Shown: positions 25,136-34,719, counted from the first letter of the stretch. The stretch: DNA of 64,000 nucleotides from Planotetraspora phitsanulokensis (GCF_016863295.1 NZ_BOOP01000003.1:186001-250000), one strand, 5' to 3'. Made by a program: numbers and translations. The notes: generated by a model from the sequence alone, not told the origin.

Positions 25136-26109
25136 CGCTCCCCCACCTTCTCGTCGGCATTGACGGGTGCGTCGACCAGTTGGAGGTAGACGTCCTCCAG
25201 CGAGTGGTTCGACGGGCTGATCGACAGCACGTCGGCTCCGGCGGCCACCAGCGCGCGGGCAGCCGCGGGCGCGGCGAACGCCGGGTCGGTGACCGCCAAC
25301 TTGTAGGCGCAGCGGCCGTCCGGGTGCCAACCGTTCACGGCCGGGAGACCGGCGAACACGCGGCCGGGGTCGGCCAGCGGGGCAAGGGTAGTGACCGTGA
25401 GTGTTCTGGCGAACAGTCGATCACGCAACTCGTCGGGTCGACCGATCGTCCGCAGCGTGGTGTTCAAGATCGCAACGTGGTCGCAGAGTCGCTCGGCCTC
25501 TTCCAGGCGATGCGTGGTGAGGAAGACGGTCACGCCCCGTTGGCGGAGCTGGTCGATCAGCTCGTGCACGTCTCGGGCCGCGACCGGATCGAGGCCTGCG
25601 GTCGGCTCGTCGAGGAAGAGCACCTGCGGGTCGCTGAGCAGTGCCCTGGCCAGCGCGACCCGTTGACGCATGCCCTTGGACAAGGATCCGCAGGCATCAT
25701 GGGCCCGATCGGCCAGGTTCACGGCCTTCAGCGCGCGTTCGATGCGCTCGCGCGGGTTGGCCGTCTGGTACAGGTCGGCGAAACATTCGAGGTTTTCCGC
25801 CACGCTCAGGCGAAGGTACAGACCAGGCGACTCGGGCATGATCGATATTCGCCGACGGATCTGCGCCGCATTCTCCGGCGTGAGCGGGATGCCGGCGACG
25901 GTCGCCGATCCCGATGTCGGCGCGATGAGGGTGCCGAGTGTCCGTACCGTCGTCGTCTTCCCCGCGCCGTTGGGTCCGAGGAAACCGAAGACCTCGCCTA
26001 CACCGACCTCGAACGAGACGTCTTCGAATGCGACGCGGTCACCGAAACGTTTGCTCAGACCGTGGACCGACAGTGCTGGGGAACGCGTGCCGTGCTCCTG
26101 ACCATCCAT
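25132..26109 (-). CDS. ABC transporter ATP-binding protein (NatA/DrrA-like)
   Basis: A 325-residue ATPase. Walker A is GPNGAGKTT, the signature region LSKGMRQRVALAR (LSKGM variant), and Walker B VLFLDEPTAGLD. A C-terminal extension of about 100 residues is typical for NatA-like exporters. It pairs with the permease encoded downstream. A promoter with TTGACT and TTTATT boxes precedes it, and AAGGA precedes ATG 26109. Confidence 0.92.
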   Translation of the reverse strand: MDGQEHGTRSPALSVHGLSKRFGDRVAFEDVSFEVGVGEVFGFLGPNGAGKTTTVRTLGTLIAPTSGSATVAGIPLTPENAAQIRRRISIMPESPGLYLRLSVAENLECFADLYQTANPRERIERALKAVNLADRAHDACGSLSKGMRQRVALARALLSDPQVLFLDEPTAGLDPVAARDVHELIDQLRQRGVTVFLTTHRLEEAERLCDHVAILNTTLRTIGRPDELRDRLFARTLTVTTLAPLADPGRVFAGLPAVNGWHPDGRCAYKLAVTDPAFAAPAAARALVAAGADVLSISPSNHSLEDVYLQLVDAPVNADEKVGER

Positions 26110-26147
26110 CTGCGCCGTCCTTCCACTGGCGGGCCCGCACCGACTCC

Positions 26148-26176
26148 AATAAATGTGATATCAGAATGATAGTCAA
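26148..26176 (-). promoter_or_regulatory. Sigma-70-type promoter of the ABC-2 exporter
   Basis: On the minus strand, TTGACT (26176-26171) and TTTATT (26153-26148) are separated by 17 bp. An 8-bp palindrome TGATATCA lies within the spacer and could bind a repressor. Confidence 0.6.
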
Positions 26177-26231
26177 TCGAGCAATGGGTGAACAGGCAGC
26201 CGACCCGCTCACCGCACGCGGCTACAGCGAC

Positions 26232-26267
26232 GCGCGAGATGCGCCAGATGCGCGAGATGCGCGAGAA
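26232..26267. repeat. Four tandem 9-bp repeats
   Basis: Four consecutive 9-base units of GCGCGAGAT (two exact, two with one change) in the intergenic stretch before the methyltransferase gene end. No feature is assigned to it; it may simply be slippage. Confidence 0.7.
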
Positions 26268-26401
26268 CGGCGCACTCGTCGAACGACACGATGAGTCAGG
26301 AGGTGAAGCTCACGCCGCATGACCCGCTGCGCCGGCTACTTCTCGCCAAGGAACCATGAGTGAGGACACCGGATCGCTCACCCGGCCGGTCACTCCCGCA
26401 G

Positions 26402-27061
26402 CTAGACCCGTTTGATCGTCGCGAACCAGGCGGGTGCGCCGTTGTCGTGGAATGTCGTCTGAACCCGGGCCGATTCGATGGCGGCGACATTCCATCCAGC
26501 GCCAGGGTTGAACGCCGCTCTCAGCTCTTCCCGGCTGACGGGGTGCGGGCCGGTCTCGGGACCCTCGTCGCTGAAGCACAACACGTAGAGGGTTCCACCG
26601 TGCTCGGTCACCGACGCGAGACTCGCCGCGTACGCGGGTCGCTCGTCGCCGTCGCAGGTGTGGAACATTCCGCAGTCCAGCACGGTCTCGAACCTGCGCC
26701 CCAGACGCTCCAGGTGGAACGCGTCGGCCACTGCGAACTCGGCCGCGATCCCACGGTCGGCGGCCTTCTCCCGGGCGATCGCGAGTGCCGTCTCGGCCAC
26801 GTCGACGCCCAGAACCGGAAATCCCAGCGAGGCCACGTGAAGAGCGTTGTCGCCGGTCCCGCAGCCCACATCGAGCACCGCTCCGGCGAATCCGCCTTCG
26901 GCTGCCAGACGCACCATTACCGGCTGCGGCCGGCCGATGTCCCAGGGCGCGGGGCCGTCATGGTACGACGCGTCCCAGGGCCGACCCGTCATCCGTTCGT
27001 GACTGGTCGGCTGCCGACCACTGAACGGATCGTCAGCGAGGGTTTCCGATCGCTCCGACAT
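26402..27061 (-). CDS. Class I SAM-dependent methyltransferase
   Basis: A 219-residue methyltransferase. AGAVLDVGCGTGDNALHVA is motif I, and the acidic residue is in VLGVDVAETAL. The family resembles the thiopurine/tellurite TehB-like group, with DASYHDGPAPWDIGRPQP at the N-terminus and a CGMFHT active-site-like stretch. The substrate is unknown. ATG 27061 follows GAGGAAGGGG. The gene is monocistronic and divergent from the SnoaL-like gene. Confidence 0.87.
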   Translation of the reverse strand: MSERSETLADDPFSGRQPTSHERMTGRPWDASYHDGPAPWDIGRPQPVMVRLAAEGGFAGAVLDVGCGTGDNALHVASLGFPVLGVDVAETALAIAREKAADRGIAAEFAVADAFHLERLGRRFETVLDCGMFHTCDGDERPAYAASLASVTEHGGTLYVLCFSDEGPETGPHPVSREELRAAFNPGAGWNVAAIESARVQTTFHDNGAPAWFATIKRV

Positions 27062-27228
27062 GGTCGTCCCCTTCCTCACAGCCGATCCGGCCACCTCACC
27101 GTGGTACGCCAATCCACGCGTCTTGACCATCCCTCAATTCGTACAGGTGCCCGATACGGCGCCGCGGAGATTCCACCGAGTGCGAAACAGACGTGCACGG
27201 ACTCCGTCGTGCGACAAGACTGCGCGGT

Positions 27229-27591
27229 ATGAGCCCCCAGGAGTCGGTCGACCGGCAGCGCGAACTCACCGATCTCTATGCGGCCTTCAACAGGCGCGAC
27301 ATTCCGGCAGTGCTCTCGGCGCTCGCGGCCGACGTCGTGTGGCCGAACGGCTGGGAGGGCGGCGCCGTCCGGGGTCACGATGAAGTGCGCGAATACTGGA
27401 CACGCCAGTGGGCTCAAATCGAACCGACCGTCGTGCCCACCGGCTTCACAAGGGAGAGCGACGGCCGCGTCGCCGTCACGGTGCACCAAATCGTGCACGG
27501 CAAGGACGGCGAGGTCATCATGGACGGCCAGGTCACGCACGTTTACGGCTTCCGCGACGACCTCGTGACCGACATGGAGATCCGCCAGTAA
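27229..27591 (+). CDS. SnoaL-like / NTF2-fold protein
   Basis: A 120-residue single-domain protein. ELTDLYAAFNRRDIPAVL followed by LAADVVWPNGWEGG and RGHDEVREYW is the standard SnoaL-like polyketide-cyclase/NTF2 layout, ending with a strand at TDMEIRQ. Such proteins are cyclases, isomerases or of unknown role. The start ATG 27229 has no strong ribosome site, and the short upstream reading is not family-like. Confidence 0.82.
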   Translation: MSPQESVDRQRELTDLYAAFNRRDIPAVLSALAADVVWPNGWEGGAVRGHDEVREYWTRQWAQIEPTVVPTGFTRESDGRVAVTVHQIVHGKDGEVIMDGQVTHVYGFRDDLVTDMEIRQ

Positions 27592-27628
27592 GTGCGAGCG
27601 TGAGTCGCTCCGGCTTCGGCGGAACCGC

Positions 27629-27943
27629 TCAATTGAAGTAGTGCCATCCACCGCCTTCGGCGACTCTCGTCTCGGAGTCGAATCCGACTCTGAGCTTCTC
27701 GGCGTTCGGCCACGCTTCTTCGGCGAAGCATGCCACGACTATTTTCCGCATCTCATGAGTGGCGGCCACGATGCTCTCCATCTCGTCGGATGCCGGTTCT
27801 CGATCAGGAAAGAACCATTCCGGGATCTCGGCCGAGCCATGTGTACACCCGAGCCCTCTGCAGACGATGCCGGCGAACGCGGCGACGACCGCCGGAGCCA
27901 CGAACAGGACTCGTTTCGAAGGCCACACGGACGCGGACGGCAT
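27629..27943 (-). CDS. Small putative membrane-anchored protein
   Basis: A 104-residue product with one N-terminal hydrophobic helix (VLFVAPAVVAAFAGIVC) followed by a Cys-containing, acidic extracytoplasmic part with WFFPDREP and a C-terminal GGGWHYFN. No family is recognised. It begins 3 bases after the glycosyltransferase stop, so it is probably translated from the same mRNA. The helix followed by two cysteines could also be a lipoprotein signal. Confidence 0.5.
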   Translation of the reverse strand: MPSASVWPSKRVLFVAPAVVAAFAGIVCRGLGCTHGSAEIPEWFFPDREPASDEMESIVAATHEMRKIVVACFAEEAWPNAEKLRVGFDSETRVAEGGGWHYFN

Positions 27944-27946
27944 TTC

Positions 27947-29158
27947 TCAGCTGACCGCGTCGAGCAGCAGCTTCGCGGCCACCGCCGCCCCGTCGGCGCG
28001 GATCGTGCCGGCAACGGCGGTCGCCCGTGCGCGGGTCTCGGGGGTCAGCGCCGTTTTGAGCGCGGCCGACAGGGACTCGGTGGCCGGCGTCGGACCGTCG
28101 TGTGCCGCACCGATACCCAGCTCGGCCACCCGGCCGGCCCAGTACGGCTGGTCGGCCAACTGGGGCACCACCACCTGAGGCGCGCCGGCCCGGGCGGCCG
28201 TCGTCGTCGTGCCCGCGCCGCCGTGGTGCACGACGGCGGCCACCCGGGCGAACAGTGCCTGCTGGTTGACCTCGCCGACGACGAAGCAGTCGTCGCGGTC
28301 GTCGATCAGGGCCAGGTCGGCCCAGCCGCGGGCCACGACCGCGCGGCGGCCCTGCGCTCGGATCGCCTCGATGACCACCTGGGCGACGTCCGTCGACGTG
28401 CGCATGGGCATGCTGCCGAAGCCCACGTACACCGGTGGCGTGCCGGCGTCCAGGAACGCCGCCAACTCGGTCGGGAGCGGGCGGACGTCGGGCAGGATCC
28501 ACGCGCCGGTCTGCACAACGTCGAGATCCGCGGGTTCCCGCCACGGGTCCAGGATCGGGTCCGTGGCCAGCCACGGCCGGTCGCCGATGACGTAGTCGCG
28601 GACGTCGTCCACCGGTGGCAGGCCGATGGACGCCCGGTTCGTGTTGAGCGCCTCGCCGAACAGCGCGTTGACGCTCTGGGCGTCCAGTTCCCACAGCACC
28701 CGGTTGTCGTTCACCTCCGGCGGGAACGGCCGGCCCGGATACGCCAGCGGCGGGTGGTACGGCGACGGCAGCGTGACCTGCTGGAAGGTAACGGACACGC
28801 AGCGGATGCCCAGTTTCTCCGCCACCGACCGCGCGCCGGCCGCGGCCGGCAACATGCCGGTCGCGACCAGCACATCACATCCCTCCGCCGCCGCGGTGAC
28901 CGCGTCGAGCTGGCCGGCGATCAACTCGGCCGCGCGCTGGGGCAGGGACGACGGCGGCGGCGCCGAGTTCGTCAGCGCGCGCGCCGACCAGCCGACCGGC
29001 ACCAGCGGCACGCCGATCTCGGCCAGCCGCTCCGCGAACTCCTCGTCCGGCGGCGCGCACATCCGCACCTCCGCGCCGAGTTCCCGCAACCGCACCGCGA
29101 GACCCGCCATCGGTTCGACGTCCCCGCGCGACCCGTACGTCGACAACAGCACACGCAC
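27947..29158 (-). CDS. Macrolide/glycopeptide-type glycosyltransferase (GT1)
   Basis: A 403-residue GT-B glycosyltransferase. The N-terminal acceptor domain begins RVLLSTYGSRGDVEPMAGLA, and the donor domain has VYVGFGSMP and HHGGAGTTTTAARAGAPQVVVP, the NDP-sugar motif. It transfers a sugar to a hydrophobic aglycone. GTG 29158 is chosen because GGGGGA lies 6 bases before it. There is no biosynthetic cluster next to it, so macrolide inactivation or lipid glycosylation is possible. Confidence 0.88.
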   Translation of the reverse strand: MRVLLSTYGSRGDVEPMAGLAVRLRELGAEVRMCAPPDEEFAERLAEIGVPLVPVGWSARALTNSAPPPSSLPQRAAELIAGQLDAVTAAAEGCDVLVATGMLPAAAGARSVAEKLGIRCVSVTFQQVTLPSPYHPPLAYPGRPFPPEVNDNRVLWELDAQSVNALFGEALNTNRASIGLPPVDDVRDYVIGDRPWLATDPILDPWREPADLDVVQTGAWILPDVRPLPTELAAFLDAGTPPVYVGFGSMPMRTSTDVAQVVIEAIRAQGRRAVVARGWADLALIDDRDDCFVVGEVNQQALFARVAAVVHHGGAGTTTTAARAGAPQVVVPQLADQPYWAGRVAELGIGAAHDGPTPATESLSAALKTALTPETRARATAVAGTIRADGAAVAAKLLLDAVS

Positions 29159-29381
29159 TTCGCATCCCCCGTTTCCGCATGTCATGGCCTCGGCCGACGA
29201 TTCTGCGGCACGACCCGGGTCTTGCCGCAAGCCCCCCCTGCGCGCTATACGTTGAGAGTGGAAGGGCGGCGGCAGCCCCCTTTCCCCTCATCGTCCGATG
29301 TGGACGGACGACCTCCTCACGAAGCGGCGGCACGCCGGGCGGCATTCGGCGGACGCATGCACGGCACCGAGGACTCCGGCC

Positions 29382-30218
29382 ATGACGCCCACTATTAGAG
29401 TTCTCCGCATGCCGGAGATCGCGCCCCGCCAGTTGATCTTGACCCTGTACGGTCTGTACGCACGGGACGAGCACAACTGGCTGTCGGTCGCCTCGGTCGT
29501 CAAGCTCCTGAGCGACCTGGACGTCGACCCGGCCGGCGTGCGTTCGTCGATCTCACGTCTCAAGCGGCGCGGGGTGCTCGAGTCGCTCAAGGTCGGGCGG
29601 ACCGCCGGCTACTGCCTCTCCCCCGGCGCGCTCGAGCTGCTGCGCGAGGGCGACGTGCGGATCTTCTCCCACCCGAGAGCCCGATTGGCGGACGGGTTCG
29701 TCCTCGTGGTCTTCTCCATCCCGGAATCCGAGCGCGACCGTCGTCACGCCTTGCGCTCCACCCTCGCCGAGATGGGATTCGGCACGGCCTCGCCGGGGGT
29801 CTGGGTCGCGCCGGGAACGCTCCACGAGCACACGGTCCGCACGATCGAGCGAATGGGGCTGACCGACTACGTCGACCTCTTCGTCGCACAGCACCGGGCA
29901 TTCGGCGACCTTCGCGAGCGGGTCGCCGAATGGTGGGATCTCGATGCGATCGAGTCGGAGTACAACGAGTTCGTCTGTCGTTTCCAGGACGCCCCGAAGC
30001 GGTTCGCGGCGGCCGCCGACGGCCCGAAGACGGCGTTCGAGATCTACGTGCCGATGCTCACCGAGTGGCGCCGCCTGCCGTACCGGGATCCCGGCCTGCC
30101 GCTCGAACTGCTCCCCGATGGCTGGATCGGCAGTCGCGCCGAGGACCTGTTCGCCGACCTTGACGCGCTGTTGCGCCGGCCGGCGCGCGAACACGCGCTC
30201 AGGACGATTCACTCCTGA
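29382..30218 (+). CDS. paaX: PaaX-family transcriptional regulator
   Basis: A 278-residue regulator. APRQLILTLYGLYARDEHNW starts the winged-helix domain, with SSISRLKRRGVLES as recognition helix and wing, then the PaaX middle (FSIPESERDRRHALRSTLAEMGFG) and PaaX C-terminal domains. Classical PaaX represses phenylacetate degradation and is released by phenylacetyl-CoA. Here it lies next to, and convergent with, an aryl-CoA operon, so its inducer may be that pathway's CoA ester (inference). The start is uncertain between ATG 29382 and ATG 29409. Confidence 0.88.
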   Translation: MTPTIRVLRMPEIAPRQLILTLYGLYARDEHNWLSVASVVKLLSDLDVDPAGVRSSISRLKRRGVLESLKVGRTAGYCLSPGALELLREGDVRIFSHPRARLADGFVLVVFSIPESERDRRHALRSTLAEMGFGTASPGVWVAPGTLHEHTVRTIERMGLTDYVDLFVAQHRAFGDLRERVAEWWDLDAIESEYNEFVCRFQDAPKRFAAAADGPKTAFEIYVPMLTEWRRLPYRDPGLPLELLPDGWIGSRAEDLFADLDALLRRPAREHALRTIHS

Positions 30219-30246
30219 CCTGAGCCCAGGGCTGGAAGGGGCCCCG

Positions 30247-30666
30247 TCACGCGGTGAGCGCGGCCCGCCAGCTGTCTGGCCAGCGCGAACTCCTACGGCC
30301 GCCGTCCGCGACGTGCACGGTGACGTACGACCCGTGCGCCGCAAGCGTCCGCGGCCGTCCCTCGAACTCCTCACCCCAGACCTCGAACGAGAACGTCATC
30401 GACGAATCGCCGAGCCTGATCAGCTCGACGACGGCGGTGACCTTCTGGCCGAACCTCAGTGGGGCTTCGAACTCCACCTCGTAGCGCACTCGGGGGGCCT
30501 TCTGGAAGTAGTCGTGGAGCCCCCGTTCCCGCATGAGCGCGGCCTCGGCCGACTCGACGAACCGCACGACCGCCGTGTTGTGGTAAATGCCGGCCGCGTC
30601 GGTGTCGACCCACTCCACGCGGGTGTGGTGGACCCCGACCGATCCCTGCTTGTGCGTCTCCGTCAC
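30247..30666 (-). CDS. 4-hydroxybenzoyl-CoA-type thioesterase (hot-dog fold)
   Basis: A 139-residue hot-dog thioesterase. VEWVDTDAAGIYHNTAVVRFVESAE is split by the family motif with the catalytic Asp in DTDAAG. RYEVEFEAPLRFGQ and SFEVWG are the following strands. It hydrolyses an aryl- or acyl-CoA to the free acid. Its GTG start overlaps the hydroxylase stop by 4 bases, so it should act on the hydroxylated CoA ester made by that enzyme (inference). It is the last gene of the operon. Confidence 0.87.
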   Translation of the reverse strand: MTETHKQGSVGVHHTRVEWVDTDAAGIYHNTAVVRFVESAEAALMRERGLHDYFQKAPRVRYEVEFEAPLRFGQKVTAVVELIRLGDSSMTFSFEVWGEEFEGRPRTLAAHGSYVTVHVADGGRRSSRWPDSWRAALTA

Positions 30667-33038
30667 GCGGACACCGCGGCCCGGTCCGGCGTCCACCGCA
30701 CGTGGACCTGGTCGTCCTGGCCCGCACGCAGGAGCGCCAGACGCGGCGGGATCTTGTCCGTGCGCGAGGTCGGCGGCCTGCGACGGCCGGCGTTGAACTG
30801 CACCGGCCAGTCGGCGCCCGGACCCCGGTACTCCTGCTCGGCCCCGGCGTGGAGCGTCCATTGCGGGTCGTACAGGTGGGTGCGGCCGAGAGCGCACAGG
30901 TCGGCGCGGCCGGCGAGCAGGATCGAGTTCACGTCGTCGTAGGAGCTGATCGCGCCGACCGCGATCACCTTCGCCCCTGCGGGCGCGGCCACCTCATGGC
31001 GGATCCGGTCGGCGAACGGGGTCTGGTACGAACGGCCGAACGCGGGCTTCTCCTCCCTGGTGACCTGACCGGAGGAGACGTCGATGGCGGCCGCGCCGTG
31101 CTCGATGAACGCGCGGGCGATCTCGACGGCGTCGTGCTCGGTGTTGCCGTCGGGAACCCAGTCCGTCGCCGAGATGCGGACCGTCACCGGAATGTGCCCC
31201 GGCACCACCGCGCGGACGGCGTCGAAGACCTCGAGCGGGAAGCGCAGCCGGTTCACCAGCGGTCCGCCGTACTCGTCGGCGCGCTTGTTGGCGATCGGGG
31301 ACAGGAACGAGGAGAGCAGGTAGCCGTGTGCGGCGTGCAGTTCGATGAGGTCGAAGCCTGCGTCGGCAGCGCGCCGCGCGGCGGCGGCGAAGTCGGCGAC
31401 CACCTGGTCCAGGTCGGCGCGTGTGGCCTCACGGGGCACGTGGCAGCCCACGCCGTACGGCAGCGGGGTGGGGCCGATGACCTCCCAGTTGCCCTCGGCG
31501 AGCGGGTCGTCCATGCCCTCCCACATCAGCTTGGTCGAGCCCTTGCGGCCGGAGTGGCCGATCTGGGCGCCGATCTTGGCGGTGGTGCGGGTGTGCACGA
31601 AATCGGTGATCTTCTTGTACGCGTCGCGCTGCTCGTCGGTCCACAGGCCGGTGCAGCCGGGGGTGATCCGTCCCTCCGGGGAGACGCACGCCATCTCGGT
31701 CATCACCAGTCCGGCGCCGCCGAGCGCCTTCGAGCCGAGGTGGACGAGGTGGAAGTCGTCGGCGACGCCGTCCACCGCCGAGTACATGTCCATCGGCGAG
31801 ACGATCACGCGGTTCTTCAGCTCCAGTTCGCCGATGCGGATCGGCTGGAACATCGCGGGCGCGGCCTGGTCGCCTCCGTTGGCCCTCGCGAAATCCGACT
31901 CGATCAGTCCGGCGAAGCCCGCGTCGCGATCCCTGAGGTTCTCGAAGGTGATCCGCCGGCTGCGGGTGAGCAGGTTGAAGCAGAACTGGGCAGGCTCCTG
32001 GTCGGCGTACATGCCGATGTTCTCGAACCACTCCAGCGATGCCTGCGCGGCCCGCTGGGTCGACTCCACGACCGGCTTGCGCTCGGTCTGGTACGCCTCG
32101 AGCGCCGCCTCGACCGTCGGGTTCTCGTGCAGGCACGCGGCGAGCGCGAGCGCGTCCTCCATGGCGAGTTTCGTGCCTGAGCCGATCGAGAAGTGCGCGG
32201 TGTGGGCGGCGTCGCCGAGGAGCACGACGTTGCCGTGGTGCCAGCCGGTGTTCCGCACGGTGGTGAAGTTGAGCCACTTGGAGTTGTTGGTGAGGATCTC
32301 GTGGCCGTCGAGTTCCTCGGCCCAGATCTCCTTGATCCGGGCGACGGCGTATTCGTCACTGGTGCCGGGCGGGAACTCCTCGCTCTCCGTCCGGTCGAAC
32401 CCCGCTCGGCGCCAGACGTCCTCGTGCATCTCGACGATGAAGGTCGAGCCCTGATCGGAGAAGGGGTAGCCGTGGATCTGCATGGTGCCCCACTCCGTCT
32501 CCTTGACGAAGAACTGGAACGCCTCGAAGACCAGGTCGGTGCCGAGCCAGATGTACTTGTTCCGCCGGCGGTCGAGAGTGGGGCCGAAAGCGTCGGCGTA
32601 CTTCGTCCGGACCGTGGAGTTGAGTCCGTCGGCGGCGACGACGAGGTCGTACGCCGATCTGAGCTCGTCCGCGTCGGGCGCCGACGTGCGGTAGTGGACG
32701 GTGACGCCGAGCTCCGCGACGCGCTCCTGCAGCAACTGCAGCAGTTCCTTGCGGCTCATCGCCGCGAAGCCCTGCCCGCCGACGGTGAAGGGGCGGCCGT
32801 TGAACTCGATGTCGATGTCGGTCCAACGGGCGAACCGGCTCTCCATCTTCTTGTAGACGACCTGGTCGGCGCTCTCGATGCCGCCCAGGGTCTCGTCGGA
32901 GAAGACCACACCGAAGCCGAAGGTGTCCTCGGGCGCGTTGCGCTCCCAGACGGTGACCTCGTGCGTGACGTCGAGGCCCTTCATCAGGGCAGCCAGGTAG
33001 AGGCCCCCGGGGCCGCCGCCGACGATGGCGATCTTCAA
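30663..33038 (-). CDS. Bifunctional anthraniloyl/salicylyl-CoA 5-hydroxylase (FAD monooxygenase + OYE domain)
   Basis: A 791-residue fusion. Residues 1 to about 395 are a flavin monooxygenase (IVGGGPGGLYLAALM, LLGDAAHTAHFSIGSG). Residues about 400-760 are an old-yellow-enzyme domain (MFQPIRIGELELKNRVIVSP, HAAHGYLLSSFLSP, VGAISS). This architecture is known only for 2-aminobenzoyl-CoA monooxygenase/reductase and for salicylyl-CoA 5-hydroxylase. It hydroxylates the ring at C5, using NAD(P)H and O2; the OYE half reduces the product in the anthranilate enzyme. TTG 33038 follows AAAGGA. It lies 11 bp behind an aryl-CoA ligase. Which of the two substrates is used cannot be told from sequence. Confidence 0.9.
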   Translation of the reverse strand: MKIAIVGGGPGGLYLAALMKGLDVTHEVTVWERNAPEDTFGFGVVFSDETLGGIESADQVVYKKMESRFARWTDIDIEFNGRPFTVGGQGFAAMSRKELLQLLQERVAELGVTVHYRTSAPDADELRSAYDLVVAADGLNSTVRTKYADAFGPTLDRRRNKYIWLGTDLVFEAFQFFVKETEWGTMQIHGYPFSDQGSTFIVEMHEDVWRRAGFDRTESEEFPPGTSDEYAVARIKEIWAEELDGHEILTNNSKWLNFTTVRNTGWHHGNVVLLGDAAHTAHFSIGSGTKLAMEDALALAACLHENPTVEAALEAYQTERKPVVESTQRAAQASLEWFENIGMYADQEPAQFCFNLLTRSRRITFENLRDRDAGFAGLIESDFARANGGDQAAPAMFQPIRIGELELKNRVIVSPMDMYSAVDGVADDFHLVHLGSKALGGAGLVMTEMACVSPEGRITPGCTGLWTDEQRDAYKKITDFVHTRTTAKIGAQIGHSGRKGSTKLMWEGMDDPLAEGNWEVIGPTPLPYGVGCHVPREATRADLDQVVADFAAAARRAADAGFDLIELHAAHGYLLSSFLSPIANKRADEYGGPLVNRLRFPLEVFDAVRAVVPGHIPVTVRISATDWVPDGNTEHDAVEIARAFIEHGAAAIDVSSGQVTREEKPAFGRSYQTPFADRIRHEVAAPAGAKVIAVGAISSYDDVNSILLAGRADLCALGRTHLYDPQWTLHAGAEQEYRGPGADWPVQFNAGRRRPPTSRTDKIPPRLALLRAGQDDQVHVRWTPDRAAVSA

Positions 33039-33049
33039 AGGAGTTCCTT

Positions 33050-34708
33050 TCACTGCGAAGCGGCAGGAACGTCGGCCTGCTCTTGTTCGACGATGCGGCG
33101 AAGCACGAAGTGCTGCAGCTTGCCGCTGCGGTTGCGCGGCAGCGAGTCGATGAACCGGACGTCGCGCGGGTACTTGTACGGCGCGATCTGGCCCTTGACG
33201 TAGTCCTGGAGCTCCCGGACCTTGGCGGCGTCGCCGGCGACGCCCTCGCGAAGCACCACGAAGGCGCAGACGATCGAACCCCGCTCGGTGTGGGGCTCGG
33301 CCACGACCGCCGACTCGACGACGTCGGGATGGGTGTCGATCGCGGCCTCCACTTCGGGGCCGCCGATGTTGTAGCCGGAGGAGACGATCATGTTGTCGGT
33401 GCGGGCCCGGTAGAAGAAGTAGCCGTCCTCGTCCCGGAGGAAGGTGTCGCCGGTGACGTTCCAGCCGTTGACGACGTAGTTCTCCTGCCGTTCGTCGTCG
33501 AGGTAGCGGCAGCCGACCGGGCCGATGACGGCGAGCATGCCCTCCACACCGGGACCGGCCTCCTCGCCGTCCGCCCCGAGGACGGTCGCGCGATAGCCCG
33601 GGACCGGCTTCCCTGTCGCCCCGGGGCGGATGTCCGCTCCCGCCGCGGAGATGAAGATGTGCAGCAGCTCGGTCGCCCCGATGCCGTCGATGATCTCGAG
33701 GCCGAGCTCGTCGCGGACCTGCTCCCAGACTCCCTGCGGGATGTGCTCGCCGGCGCTGACGGCCGAGCGGAGGCCGTGCAGAAGCTTGGCGCTGCCGGAC
33801 CTGAGGATCTGCTTGTACGCCGTGGGCGCGGTCGCCAGCACGGTAACGCCGTGCTCGGCGACGAGTTCGGCCAGTTGGACCGGGGTGGCCGACTCGGTGA
33901 GGAAGGCGCACGCGCCGGACCGCAGGGGGAAGACGACGAGCATGCCGAGGCCGAAGGTGAACGCGAACGGCGCGGTGCACGAGACCACGTCGTCGGGCCG
34001 CAGGCGCAGGACGCTCCGGCCGAAGGTGTTGTCGATGGACAGGATGTCGCGGTGGAAGTGCGTGGTGATCTTCGGGACGCCCGTGCTGCCGGAGGTCGGC
34101 CCGAAGAGCGCGACGTCGTCGGCGGCGGTCGCGACGTTCACGAACTCGCCGGACTTCACCGTGGCCCGCCGCGTGAGGTCGTCGGCCCCCGTGCCGCCGT
34201 ACGCCATGATCGCGAGTCCCGGGCCGACGGTGTCGCGGACGGTCTCGACCTCTTCGACGAAGCGGTGGTCGACCAGCGCGATCGCCGGCTGAGTCTTCTC
34301 GACGATGGGGGTCAGCTCGTGGGCACGGAGGGCGGCCATGGTGGTGACGACGATGCCGCCGGCCTTGAGGACGCCCAGCCAGGCGGCGACGGTCCACGGG
34401 TTGTTGGGCGAGCGCAGCAGCACCCGGTTGCCGGGTACGAGGCCGAGGTCCTCGGTGAGCACCTGCGCGACCTGGTTGGCGCGCCGCTGTAGTTCGCCGT
34501 AGGTCCAGGTCTCGCCGGTCGGCGTCCGCAGAGCCGGACGGCCGGCGCCGAATCGTTCCACCGGCACGTCGATGAGCTCGGTCGCGGCGTTGAGCCGCTC
34601 GGGGTACCGCAGGGTCTCGGTCGTGAACTCGAGCGTCGGCCACTGCTCGGCCGGTGGCAGGTGGTCTCGGGCGAAGGTGTCGGGATAGGCGGAGGGGCTG
34701 AGGTCCAT
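33050..34708 (-). CDS. Aryl-CoA ligase, 2-aminobenzoate/benzoate type
   Basis: A 552-residue ANL-superfamily ligase. The P-loop is FGPTSGSTGVPK, the central region GIGATELLHIFIS, the hinge TGDTFLRDEDG, and the catalytic Lys lies in RNRSGKLQH. It activates an aromatic acid with ATP and CoA; the N-terminal WPTLEFTTETLRYPERLN block resembles 2-aminobenzoate-CoA ligases. Placement directly before the bifunctional hydroxylase fits anthranilate (or salicylate) as substrate. ATG 34708 follows AAGGACG. Confidence 0.88.
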   Translation of the reverse strand: MDLSPSAYPDTFARDHLPPAEQWPTLEFTTETLRYPERLNAATELIDVPVERFGAGRPALRTPTGETWTYGELQRRANQVAQVLTEDLGLVPGNRVLLRSPNNPWTVAAWLGVLKAGGIVVTTMAALRAHELTPIVEKTQPAIALVDHRFVEEVETVRDTVGPGLAIMAYGGTGADDLTRRATVKSGEFVNVATAADDVALFGPTSGSTGVPKITTHFHRDILSIDNTFGRSVLRLRPDDVVSCTAPFAFTFGLGMLVVFPLRSGACAFLTESATPVQLAELVAEHGVTVLATAPTAYKQILRSGSAKLLHGLRSAVSAGEHIPQGVWEQVRDELGLEIIDGIGATELLHIFISAAGADIRPGATGKPVPGYRATVLGADGEEAGPGVEGMLAVIGPVGCRYLDDERQENYVVNGWNVTGDTFLRDEDGYFFYRARTDNMIVSSGYNIGGPEVEAAIDTHPDVVESAVVAEPHTERGSIVCAFVVLREGVAGDAAKVRELQDYVKGQIAPYKYPRDVRFIDSLPRNRSGKLQHFVLRRIVEQEQADVPAASQ

Positions 34709-34719
34709 CGGTGTCGTCC

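Noticed and set aside
26232-26267. CRISPR-like array
   Set aside because: The 9-bp units are contiguous without spacers; no cas genes are in the window.
26166-26294. 42-codon plus-strand frame encoding a DAR-rich repeat
   Set aside because: No ribosome site, and it arises from the 9-bp tandem repeat; too short to support.
33039-34643. Open extension that would give the hydroxylase a 535-residue N-terminal domain
   Set aside because: It is an Arg/Pro-rich shadow of the aryl-CoA ligase in another frame; the hydroxylase has a proper TTG start with ribosome site at 33038.
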